A stretch of DNA of 64,000 nt from Angiostrongylus vasorum (Eukaryota > Nematoda > Chromadorea > Rhabditida > Metastrongylidae), in contig JADANN010000374.1 of the NCBI GenBank assembly GCA_018806985.1, positions 1 through 64,000 of the forward strand, written 5' to 3'. Each line of letters begins with the position of its first letter. The stretch's first letter is position 1. The translations under genes and the position numbers were made by a program. Below, piece after piece: positions 54,663-64,000 of this stretch. Below the pieces are notes generated by a model that was not told the origin of the DNA, did not search any database, and saw nothing but the letters and a program-made list of their open reading frames with translations.

Positions 54663-55494
54663 CTAAGCCATACAGAAATGCCAACTTTTAAAAAAATAGT
54701 CTTTGATCAACTGGAATTTCTCCTAATTTGTTAAACGAATTATTCATTGTTGTTTAGAAAATACATGTGTTCTTGAACATCAATGGCTGATAATCAATAA
54801 AAAACCCGGTTAAATACATTCTGGAAGGATCCTGTATATAAGAATCATTACCAGTGATGTTCGATCTTAGTCTAGTGATGACCATTACCACCACTGTAAT
54901 CCCCAAATTAACAATGTATCTATAACAAAATTGGTATAACCAAGTGTTAAATATGTCAACATGCCTTGTACATGCAGGGAACAAAGTGCGAATTGCAAAG
55001 ATGTCGCCGAAATGACAAAGAAAAGTGGAATCATTATCGGTGGCTGCTTTCTCGGAGATATATGCTTCTAGTTGTCAAGAAGCCGTGCAAATAAGCGAAG
55101 ATCTGGAGAGTGGGTCAACCGGGCCCCAAGACCATTGTCAAGCACACCACCCACGGTGAGTAGACGTGACCCTGTTCAGGATAGTCCAACAACGAGCTAG
55201 ACATTCCCTGATCCGCTGCTCACCTATATTGATAAATGAGTTATGTCTTCAAGAAAAACTGCAAGAACATTCGCACTCAGTTTGTTCAACCCACAGTAAG
55301 CGTATCGTGCAACGGAACACGTTCATTTATTCGTCTTACATCGTACTTCACTACAGTAGTGCAATTTTTTAGTCAGTCTTAATACTTTAGAAATTAACTT
55401 ATAGGCAAATACATCCGAAAAAATCGCATACATTTGAGTGAATGGTTCAAAATATGCTACTCCCTGAAAAACGTCAACTGAGCAGGGAAGTTAA
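54663..55494. other. Region upstream of the first placed EB exon
   Basis: The start codon and signal peptide of the multi-module gene should lie here or farther out, but none is convincing. A 76-codon minus frame at 54754-54984 has a hydrophobic stretch (YIVNLGITVVVMVI) without a clean signal-peptide layout. Confidence 0.3.
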
Positions 55495-55785
55495 AGGATA
55501 AAGGATAAAGCATTCCGCGTTGACCAGTCGATGAGGGATGCGCCCTGCATTCGACTTCATCAAGCATCATTTGAGGTGACTGAATGCATATCTGGCTTTT
55601 ACAATGACTCGCGGTGGCCTACCGATGTAAACCAGTGCTGCTACCCTCCCAGACAAGTCTGGTACCAATTTGCCGAGTCCGGACGGATGGGACGCTATGT
55701 GAGTATGTGAGCCCGGTGTGAGGGTCGAATCAAAGACCACGTGTGCGCCTCTAACTACTGCGTTAGGCGCGCACCGAGCCAGGTC
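55495..55785 (-). mobile_element. SINE copy with GGATAAA tail
   Basis: Reversed copy: CTACCCTCCCAGACAAGTC, TTGCCGAGTCCGGACGG and GGGTCGAATCAAAGACC. The plus-strand AAAGGATAAAGGATAAAG at its edge is the short tandem 3' tail typical of tRNA/RTE SINEs. Confidence 0.75.
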
Positions 55786-56160
55786 GTCCTGCTCATAGGA
55801 ACTCCTTTGATTTGGTGTAAAATAGGCAATTCTTCATCATTATATTATGTAAGGCTTTATTTGGCACAACTTGGTCTGGGGGGCGCGTCCACAGGTGGCG
55901 TATAGGAGGTTAATCACGCACAAAAAGCGACTTTGTGCTTCTCTGTTGGCTGTTGGTTCCATGAAATCGGTTGGCTTTTTTCTGCTGCGCCGATTTGGAA
56001 CATACCTTTTGTATTTACGAGGACAAATTCATGCAAAGTTGTGTGGGAATGTTCTTGTTTATGCAAATTCTATTCTACGAGTCAATTTGGCCCAATCAAA
56101 TGACAGGAAAGCATTTGGTATGCGGTCAGAGTCGCTTCCAACAAATAAACTCCTCGTCTT
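55786..56160. other. Unassigned sequence before the LINE
   Basis: A 98-codon plus frame (55871-56167) shows no domain. It may belong to the 5' part of the LINE. Confidence 0.3.
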
Positions 56161-56234
56161 CTTTTGAAAAGACGAGAAGGTATCCATCAGTATACCCTGC
56201 CCCCACGTTCAGGGTCTGAGCAAGGTACATACAT

Positions 56235-59200
56235 GTGCATGAAAAAGCTAAACACACTAAAATAAACAGGCCTCATTCCCCAAATCAAGGAAGAGCCTTC
56301 TATACGGTAGCGTTTGGTAGGACAAGTACGGAGACGCTGTCTAAATCGCAAAGGACTATGGTGACGATCTGTACCTACGATGAAAGCAGACTTGCACCTG
56401 AGTCTTCGATAGAAGACTTGGTCATGCAGGCGAGAAGTATAAGCTACGACATCATTGGACTGGCTAAGATGTGGACAACGCCCATTCAACGCCTCTGTGA
56501 TACCGAAGAATTGTTCCTTGGAACATGCGACAATAGCGGAGTTGGCGGCTTCGGCGTTCTCGTCAACACAACTTTGTCCATGAACATCGATTCATTCGAA
56601 CAAACTGACAACCCGAATCGGACGTTTATGGTTGAAGAAATGTGTATCAATATCGGATTTCACAATCCTTGTCGTTTACGCACCGACATCAAACCACTGC
56701 GAAGACGAAGTCGAAGCGTTCTGTACGGATTTGGAGTAGTTATACAGAGAAGACCATACATTCTTCAAAGTCATCATTGGCGATCTTAACCCGAGAGTGG
56801 ACCTAGAAGAACGCCTGAAGAAGCCGTAATGGAACCAACGCATTAGAATGGAGTGATCAAAGAGAGCTGCCGTCCAAGTTTATTTTGACGACCAAGACCA
56901 TTCATAGTGATTAGCAATTTCAGAAGCCCCTACTCTCAACGCTGGGCGTTAGAGTCTACCCAATAGGGAGTAGCATAAAGAAACACTCCACATCATAGCA
57001 AATCGAAGGTTTTGCCTAACCGTCGCTGTTGCCCCCAAATTCTACACGGGATCATACTAGCGCCTCCTTCGTGCAAGATTCCATTTCTCGCGAAAGGAGA
57101 AAAAAAGCCGATAAATTCGAAAAAACCAAGTCCCAAAACCATCATAAAGTGGGACTTATTCAATTCACTAGTCGACTATTGGGAAGAAGCCGTTCTCGAT
57201 AATACTGACGAGGAACACAAACGGATAATTCAGCGTCTTCACGTGGACTCTATGAAAGCTAAAAGTTCGAAAGTCACCAAAAGATGTCCATCTCCAGAAA
57301 CAGCCGAACTGATAGCGTGGAATCACACGCGCTACAGACAAGCGCTAAATCACGTCCGAACTTGCAAAACAATGCAGACAGGCGATAAAAAGAAGATCTT
57401 AAAGAGGAAAGAACAACATTAATGATCGAAGCTGCAGAGGCTGAGAAAAGCATGCGCAAAGCCCATCGAGGCTTCGCCAATTACAAGACTAAGATTATTG
57501 CACTCCCGACGCCCAGACGGAACACTTACAACGTCCAGAAAGGCAATGGAAAAAATCATTTACGACTACTACTCAGATCTCTTCGATAGCCATGTCCACC
57601 TCCCGTCATGTGAAATAAAGGAGGATGGATATGTTGTACCACCGGTTCTCCCTTCCGAAATCCGACATGCCATTTCGTCGATGAAAAAATCGAACAGCAC
57701 CAGGTCAGAACAGAATAAGATCAGAACACCTGAAGAACCTTCCGCCAGTCCTTGTAAACACACTGGCTCGGGTCTTCACAAGCTACCTGTCTGAACGCAA
57801 GGTCCCTACTCAATGGAAGACCAGCAAGATCGTTCTACTGCCCAAGAACGGGTCACCTCCAGGATATGGGCAACTATCGCCCAATCTGCTTGCTGTGTGT
57901 CGTCTACAAATTTTTCACTCGAGTCATCCTAAGCAGGATTGACAGAACACTGGACCAAGGATTGCCACATGACCAAGCAGGGATTTTGAAAAGGATTTAG
58001 TAGGATGGACCACATCCACACGATAACAAGGCTCACTGAAGTATCGCGAGAGTACAAAAAGACCGCTCTGTCTCACTTTCATCGATTTAAAGAAGGCCTT
58101 TGACTCAACTGAGATAGAAGCAGTCATGGAAGCCCTTGATAGTCAAGGAGTCCCTACTCAGTACATAAAGATTCTTCGTGAGCTGCACAAAAATTTCACA
58201 ACCAAAGATATCACCATTCTACAACGATATTAACATTGACGTCAAAAGAGGAGTTAGGCAAGACGATACAATCTCGCCAAAATTATTTACCCACCCTCCA
58301 GAACGTCATGCGAACATTGGAATGGGATAATATGGGGAGTGAAAATCGATGGTCGGCAGTTACACCCATCTTCGCTTTGCTGATGACATCGTCCTTATAA
58401 CACCAAATATTAGCCAAGCGGAACGTATGCTTGCCGACTTTGATAAAGCCTGTGGAAAGATTGGTCTTCTACTAAATCTCACAAAAACGATGTTCATGAG
58501 GGAGCGGATTGGTTTCGTATGCCCCATTCACGCTCAACGGAACGAATATCTCCGAATGCTCCAGTTGTGATCTATCTAGGTCGGGAAATCAACATGTTGA
58601 ACGACTTAGCTCCAGAGCTGAGCAGAAGGAAACGAGCGGCTTGGGGAGCTTTCAATAGCATCGAGGATGTAGTGAACAGAACAAAGAGCACACGACTCAG
58701 TGCCCACCTTTTCGACTCAACGGTACTTCCTGCCCTTAACGTATGCGCCAGAAACCTGGTCGCTGCATAAGCAGGATGAAAGATCGCTCAGCGTTATTGA
58801 ACGAGTAATCGAAAGGACGATGTCTAAGAGTATCCCGTGTCGCATAAAGTAAGGGGAAATGGGATCCGAAAGCTCCGACCTGCGTCAACGATCAAAAATC
58901 AAAGATGCCGTTCTGTACGCCAAACTGTCGAAGATAAGGTAGGGCCGGGCACGTGATGCCTATGAACGACAACCGATCGACGAGAGCCGTTAGTGACTGG
59001 ATTCCTCGGGATGTCAAACTTACTGCAGGAAGACCACCGAGCCAACGGTCAGAATTCTTCACTAAAGCCTAGAAGAAAGGCGTGATGCTCGACAAATCTC
59101 TGGAGCGAGCAGAACCCACTGAGCTGCTCTTGCACGCAAGAAGAATATATAGAGGATTTCCACACGAGCTGGTGATGCTGAAGAAGCTCCGAAGCATGTG

Positions 59201-59240
59201 ATATAGCTATTTTCGATGAAGAACATCTGCACCTCTTTGG
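56235..59240 (+). pseudogene. RTE-type non-LTR retrotransposon, endonuclease and reverse transcriptase, decayed
   Basis: Consecutive plus-strand frames give one LINE protein broken by many shifts and stops. The endonuclease part (56355-56850) has VTICTYDESRLAPESSIEDL, VGGFGVLVNTTLSMNIDSFE and IIGDLN; the catalytic-region GLxETR is GLAKMW, so a key acidic residue is lost. The linker is at 57012-57560. The reverse transcriptase includes FIDLKKAFDST (58085-58115), GVRQDDT (58250) and FADDIVLI (58368). Tail strings LGREINMLNDLAPEL and RRKRAAWGAF lie at 58575-58660. It cannot encode an active protein. The family resembles endonuclease-reverse transcriptases I recall from hookworm genomes. Confidence 0.85.
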
Positions 59241-59399
59241 GTATTAATTTCATCTCTAAGAGAAAACAGTTACAGCACCAATTCACCTATTTATTTGCTT
59301 AACTAGTCATTCATATGCGTTTATGTAGTTATGTACATCATTCACTACCTACAAATACATACAGAGATACGTGCGATTTCGTTATTACCCACGTGAGAA

Positions 59400-59960
59400 T
59401 AACCCCTAGCACATGTTGTCCGTCGAGTGAGCCTTGCGGGTGCCAGTAAACCTTCCATTTCTCGCTGTAGGATGCAAGAGCAGCGCATTATGTTCTTCTC
59501 ACTCTAGGAACTCGTTGAGCATCATATTTTTTCTTCTTGGGTCTTCGTGAAGAGCGCTGACCATCGCGACGGCAGTCATCCTGTAGTGTGTTTGGCATCC
59601 CAACAAATCCAGTCGCTTACGGCTCTCGTCCATTGGTTGTCATTCGTGCGCATTTCGTGTCCAGCCCACCTGGATTTCGACATTTTGGAGTGACTTCGGA
59701 TCCCTCTCTCGTTTGCGTAGTACGGGATACTTCCAGCATGCCTCTAGCGTCGACCTCGTACGCGCATTCGCTAACGCTGAGTGAGGCTTGATTGCGTTTG
59801 CGTAGCGACCCCATTTTTAACCCATACGTCCAGACAAGAGGAATTGTCGAGTCGAAAAGATGGATTCGGAAATCCGATAGACGTCCCATTTGCTGGCAGA
59901 CTAAGTGCACTATAATTACCTCGTTTTCTAGTGCAGCATCCATTGAAGTAGGCAAGTTTT
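59400..59960 (-). pseudogene. 3' tail of a second LINE, reversed
   Basis: The minus frame 59617-59955 contains HLFDSTIPLVWTYG and GSLRKRN, matching the post-RT region of the same LINE family (compare AHLFDSTVLPAL at 58700). Minus SEKWKVYW near 59440-59465 matches the family's C-terminal end. Confidence 0.65.
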
Positions 59961-60250
59961 ATAAGGTTAACTTCTCGATGTCTTCGTCTTCATTAAATCC
60001 TATGATCCGACTCGATGGTCCACAGTCTCGTGTTGTCGAGTAGGATCTTCTTCAGTGGAGCACCGTTTGAATGAGGCAACCTATTCCGGCAGCGCACTTC
60101 TGTACACCACGGTTGTTGACTGACTGCCGACTGATAATGACTTCTCGTGTACTTAACCGACTAGTGACAAATTGTTCTGCTGAACAATCCAAGGAAATTT
60201 ATTGATTATTCGCGCCCAGGTTAGATGAAAGTCGGTTTACTACAAAGGAG
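59945..60250. mobile_element. Copy of the TTCGACGTCTTCG element
   Basis: TATAAGGTTAACTTCTCG, GATGTCTTCGTCTTC, GGATCTTCTTCAGTGGAGC and GTTGTTGACTGACTGCCGAC match the element at 35338-35620. It is inserted at the end of the reversed LINE tail. Confidence 0.6.
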
Positions 60251-60439
60251 TATGTTGCGGCGAGGAAAGATTGTCCGCTGAACAGCAGTTACTGATTCGT
60301 ACCGTATTCACTGCATCAGAGTCGATGCGATTCGACTATGAAGACCCGGGTTGCAAAAACAACCGCTGAGAATTCCGGTACGAAACTCTGTGACTCTGGA
60401 GGAGCCTAGGGCGGCGAAGCGCTAAACCATGATAGAGAG

Positions 60440-61797
60440 CTTTTTTTAAGAAACTCGCGCAAGCTCATGAATGGAACAAAAGATCCATTGATCGCTATCT
60501 TACTAGTAAAGCCCTTAGTACAGACAAGGATGACAGCAATCTTCCGAGTTGTGTCTTCACCGTTTAAGCGATGATCAGACCTAGGAGGAATAGGAGCTCT
60601 AAGATAATCCTCTTCTTCGACTGAAGGTATCATAGGCATCATTGTTCGTATTAAATGAAAAACAGGAAATGTGCAAGCGATTCCTAAAGACGAAACAACG
60701 GATTTTGAAAAAATGTAGCGATCCAGCTAACATAGGACAGTTATGCATTGCATACTGGTACACAACTGATAGACTAACACAGCGAGTGGCAACAAGTCTT
60801 GCCATTGCGTTTATGTCTAAGGTGGAAGCACCATTGACCGATCTCGGGCCGTTACTCTACTGTAGACATACAGATGACTGTTTTTGTCCTTTGCTCAACA
60901 CAAGAGAAAATGGACAAATGTTTCGAATTGTTGAACGAACAGTCACAGTATATCAAGTTTACTCGAGAGAAACCGAAAGAAAACTGGCTTCCATTCCCGA
61001 ACCTCCAAATTAACCTATCAGAAAATGACTACATTACAAAGTGGTACCGAAAGCCAAATAGTAAAAAACATCTTGGTTCAAGGGCGCTTGTAAGAAACAT
61101 GTTTCGAATAGCAACCAACGTGTGCACGGGAAGAGAGCAGAGAGAGGAGTCCCGGAACTTGGCGCGGCAAATAGCCATTTCTAACGGCTACGAAACTGTA
61201 GCTCGGCAGAGGTGTAGAGGAAATCCTAAGCCTCCAAACGACAACTCTAGCGATAAATTGATCCCGTTTATCCTTTATCTCAAATGATGTAAGTGCAACT
61301 ATAAGACGCTGCTTAAGAAGGGCGGGTCTAGAGAATTCGGTAAACTTCGTGGAAATACCACCAAGTAATCTTAGGCGCCAACTAGTTCGTAACCGCCTAT
61401 ATGACCGTCTATGTGCAACGCAAAAAATTGCATAGTTTGCCCCTAATGGTAGAGACGGTGATTGCATGAGCTCGGGTACAGTTTATCTGATCTCCTGTAA
61501 GACGTGCGGAGACGAATACATTGGCGAAACGGGCAGACCCCTCTGTGTCCCGCATAAAAAGAACACCTAGTCGGCATACGTAAACCAAATACCCACTAGG
61601 CACGCATATGACCCAGAGACATAGCGGTGAGGGACTTTGAAGGACGTGTCACGATCCTCGCGCAGGAATCGAGAACACAAGCGCGCAAAACTCTCGAGGC
61701 GTTCTGGATTAATTCCAGAAATCCGAAAATGAACAGCAGGGAAGAATGCCTCATTATCACGCGTGATATTGGGCAGTATATAAGGCTGTTATTTTGA
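60440..61797 (+). pseudogene. Penelope-like element: reverse transcriptase and GIY-YIG endonuclease remains
   Basis: Plus-strand frames give RT strings LTQRVATSLAIAFMSKVEAP and LGPLLYCRHTDDCF (YxDD box changed to HTDD). After a frameshift come VLCSTQEKMDKCFELLNEQS and EKPKENWLPFPN, then ENDYITKWYRKPNS. The GIY-YIG part follows near 61475-61550 with VYLISCKTCGDEYIGETGRP, and the C-terminus RKTLEAFWINSRNPKMN ends at a TGA at 61795-61797. RT plus a C-terminal GIY-YIG nuclease is diagnostic for Penelope-like elements. Multiple shifts and stops make it inactive. The start is approximate. Confidence 0.82.
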
Positions 61798-61990
61798 TGG
61801 GAGGGGGCATATTACGCTTCCATGTGAACTCTGTGTGGTTGGTCTCCACGCTACATACTCAGTGGGAGCCTCATAGAAAGCGGTGAATGTGCAAGGCTGT
61901 GTTTAATGTGATTGAAATCTTAGTTTAGCGTTTTCTCTGTTTGGTTATGGAGGTGTTTGGCCGAATAGATTACTGTCAACTTGACCTTTC

Positions 61991-62031
61991 CAGGCTCTGA
62001 GGAAGGCGAAATCCGCCGAAACGTCAGCTTG
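61991..62031 (+). ncRNA. Hammerhead-ribozyme-like motif downstream of the Penelope-like element
   Basis: In order: stem I strand CAGGCT (61991-61996), CTGAGGA fitting CUGANGA, a one-base A, stem II GGCG-AAATC-CGCC, GAAAC, GTC (cleavage expected after C62025), then AGCTTG, which pairs with CAGGCT over six positions including one G-U. Helix III is only AC/GT with no loop, so self-cleavage would need a dimer or extra pairing. The bulged A after CUGANGA is atypical. Penelope-like elements are known to carry minimal hammerheads, which fits its place about 190 bp beyond the stop codon. Confidence 0.6.
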
Positions 62032-62179
62032 TTCGTGAATAAAGAATAAAAATAACACCTCGTGTTTGCTCAAAAAGAATACGAAGAATTACTTGATCAA
62101 TGCCGAGGTTAATAGAAAGTCGGACGTGGGAGTTAATCAAAAAAGATATTAGCAAATTTTCTCACTACGATAAAAGCTA

Positions 62180-62478
62180 ATAAAAAATAAAGCTCTCGGC
62201 GTTGATCAGTTCGTAAGGGATGCGCCATGCATTCGACTTCGTTAAGCATCGTTGGAGGTGACTGAATGCACATCTGGCCTTTAAAATGATTCGCGTTAGC
62301 ATACCGATGTATCGAGCCAGTGCTTCTATTTTCCCAGACAAGTCTGGGAACAAATATCCATTTTGCCGACCGCGGAGGAATGGAAGGCTTGGTGAGCCGC
62401 GAGCGCAGGTACCGATCCCATGTATGTGTCGCAGGGCGCCTCCGAAAATCGCGCCACACGCGCCCCACGCGCCACTAG
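62180..62478 (-). mobile_element. SINE copy
   Basis: Reversed copy with GTGCTTCTATTTTCCCAGAC, TTTGCCGACCGCGGAGG and GGTACCGATCCCATG. It abuts AATAAAG-rich DNA that follows the Penelope-like element. Confidence 0.75.
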
Positions 62479-62479
62479 T

Positions 62480-62979
62480 TGTCAAGGAAGAAGGATGTGC
62501 ATGAAGTTATACCGAATTTTAGGCGCCGTATGAAATTGGTGATCCCTAGAAGACAGACATAAGGCTAAGGAATTATTCAGCCTTAAGTAATGTGCTCGTC
62601 AACATCAGCGATCAGCTCTATTGCGATTGTGCGCCAATTACAAACGGTAATTCCGAAATAATCGCGAACTACAGCCCACTTCCGTCCCCGTGAAGATAAG
62701 AGTAACTTGTTCCCATGTACAAACAGTACATAATTCCATCAGCCGAGGACTACTCTGAAGCAATGGCACATATTATCGTCGATGATAAAGCGCTCCATTT
62801 ATAGCGTATTGCACCCGCGAAAATTTAAATTTGCTCAGTGTAAATAAATTATCAAGTATATGATGCAGATATGGGTATCATTTGCTTAGAATTCATTGTA
62901 AACTGCATTTACGTGGCTAGTATGTTTTGTCTGTTTCTGTTGCGACGGCTACTTCAAGTTCGACTCCGGCATAGGTCAC
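62480..62979. other. Unrecognised sequence upstream of a possible first exon
   Basis: No repeat or RNA feature supported; possible promoter region of the exon at 62980 (inference only). Confidence 0.3.
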
Positions 62980-63101
62980 ATGGATAGGAGTCGCTCGTCC
63001 CGTGCGCCTCCGTCATCGGTCGGATATGGCGCGAAAACGTCCACCTATCGTCGGATTCTGATCTCAGATGACTCAACAGACAGCAGCAACGCGGAGAGTG
63101 T
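62980..63101 (+). CDS. Possible first coding exon of an unidentified gene
   Basis: ATG at 62980 opens MDRSRSSRAPPSSVGYG, then TYRRILISDDSTDSSN, with balanced, GC-ending codons unlike the AT-rich surroundings. It ends at a good donor (AGAGT|GTGAGT, about 63101). A Ser-rich, charged, probably disordered N-terminus. No homologue is recognised and no second exon is visible before the window ends. Confidence 0.35.
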
Positions 63102-63959
63102 GAGTCTTTCATGGGGGCGAAGAGCTGATTTTCTAAACTGGAGGCGACATTGTCCTTGTTATGTCTCGTTTGCTTTTTTACTGTCTGAGGTCAAAGCGCA
63201 TGCCCCTGTTTAGTTCGTACTTGTAATTAGAATGATTATAGTAATGATAGTAAAAGGTATTCATAGTAATGACAATAGTTATAGTGTGAGTGGTAATGCC
63301 TCTCTTTGGGATGATCGTTCGGAAGCAACGCCAGACTTAAACGAGGTGAAATCAGGAACATTTATTATTAATTTTCCCGTCATTCTTTAGTTTTCTGAGT
63401 TTCAGCTTTTAATAGACCATGTTACTCTGTGAGGATTTTCTTTAAAGGCGTTCCAACTGTTGGTTTGTCACAACGAATAGAACTACATTCATTTACAACT
63501 CAATGCATTGTTTTCAATACATTTGATTAGAAAACAATGGCCAACTTCAGCTTTAATTTTACGCCTCTCAGGAAATAGTGGTTTTTATCAATTGCAATAG
63601 AAACCAGCGGAATCTGTTGCTAGCCAGATGAAAATTTGCCCATTCGAACAGAATGAGATCCCGGATTTTTGGGAGCCCACGAGACGTCTCTTTGCGCATT
63701 TTTTTCGGACCTTTTTTCTTCTCGTCTGTCGGACATGGCAACACTTTCATGCATCGTGAATTTACCAGCTTTGAAGGTTTTTAAAAGTTTACAGTTCATT
63801 CAAACTTTTTTTTGAAAATTTGAATTCTAAACAAATCTAGAGCTGAAAGAATATACCACGAAAGTTATGTATACATTTGAAGTCATACAGCAACCTCTTT
63901 TAAATCCAAGGTTTTATATATCTTGAAGGTTCTGGATTCCTCGTCTACGCTAAAAAGCT
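63102..63959. other. AT-rich sequence without recognised content
   Basis: If the exon at 62980 is real this would be its first intron. No repeat family from the rest of the window is seen. Confidence 0.35.
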
Positions 63960-64000
63960 CTAAAGGATAAACCTCTGGGCGTTGATCAATCTCTGAGGGA
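63960..64000 (-). mobile_element. SINE copy cut by the window edge
   Basis: AAAGGATAAACCTCTGGGCG followed by TTGATCAATCTCTGAGGG matches the reversed 3' end of the SINE at 45955. Confidence 0.7.

Noticed and set aside
59617..59955. Minus-strand 112-codon frame as an unknown host gene
   Set aside because: Its strings match the tail of the LINE family also present at 58.6-58.8 kb.
61078..61467. Minus-strand 129-codon frame
   Set aside because: It is antisense to the Penelope-like element.

Overview
The window reads as nuclear DNA of a strongylid nematode, most likely a hookworm. The sequence shows GT-AG introns, exons coding Kunitz, lustrin-type cysteine-rich and EB modules, a decayed RTE-clade LINE, a Penelope-like element and tRNA-headed SINEs. 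The hookworm assignment rests on recalled family resemblance of the LINE and Penelope proteins and is inference; the nematode assignment is firmer.

Bases 1-31980 are one head-to-tail tandem array with a unit of about 380 bp. Each unit carries one minus-strand tRNA-Arg(UCG) gene or a relic of one. I count 26 copies with an identical, fully base-paired 73-nt tRNA, two single-lesion copies, six copies of a 73-nt variant subfamily, six 49-nt half genes and about 50 decayed copies. The intact copies sit in blocks (1-1225, 4640-7260, 7790-12810, 16220-18755) that alternate with decayed blocks. A recognisable cassette (gene, half gene, gene, gene, deletion joint) occurs four times, so the array has been amplified in multi-unit blocks. 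The array continues past the left edge. One older stray unit lies at 32640-33090.

Bases 33-34.5 kb hold SINE and inverted-repeat elements. From 34529 to at least 54662 lies a minus-strand gene of 16 or so recognisable exons, most carrying one module: two EB modules, then Kunitz and lustrin-type modules alternating, then a run of lustrin-type modules and a terminal exon with the stop codon. Nearly all these exons are bounded by phase-1 introns. At least two exons need a one-base correction to keep both reading frame and splice phase. No first exon or signal peptide was found. The product is presumably a secreted, disulfide-rich multi-domain protein of the inhibitor/cuticle type.

Bases 55-64 kb are mostly mobile-element debris: an RTE-type LINE (56.2-59.2 kb), a reverse-strand LINE tail (59.4-60.0 kb), a Penelope-like element with reverse transcriptase and GIY-YIG remains (60.4-61.8 kb) followed by a hammerhead-ribozyme-like motif (61991-62031), SINE copies, and one possible first exon of a plus-strand gene at 62980. 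Related hammerhead-like motifs occur at 33618 and inside a 251-bp near-perfect palindrome at 42085-42335.
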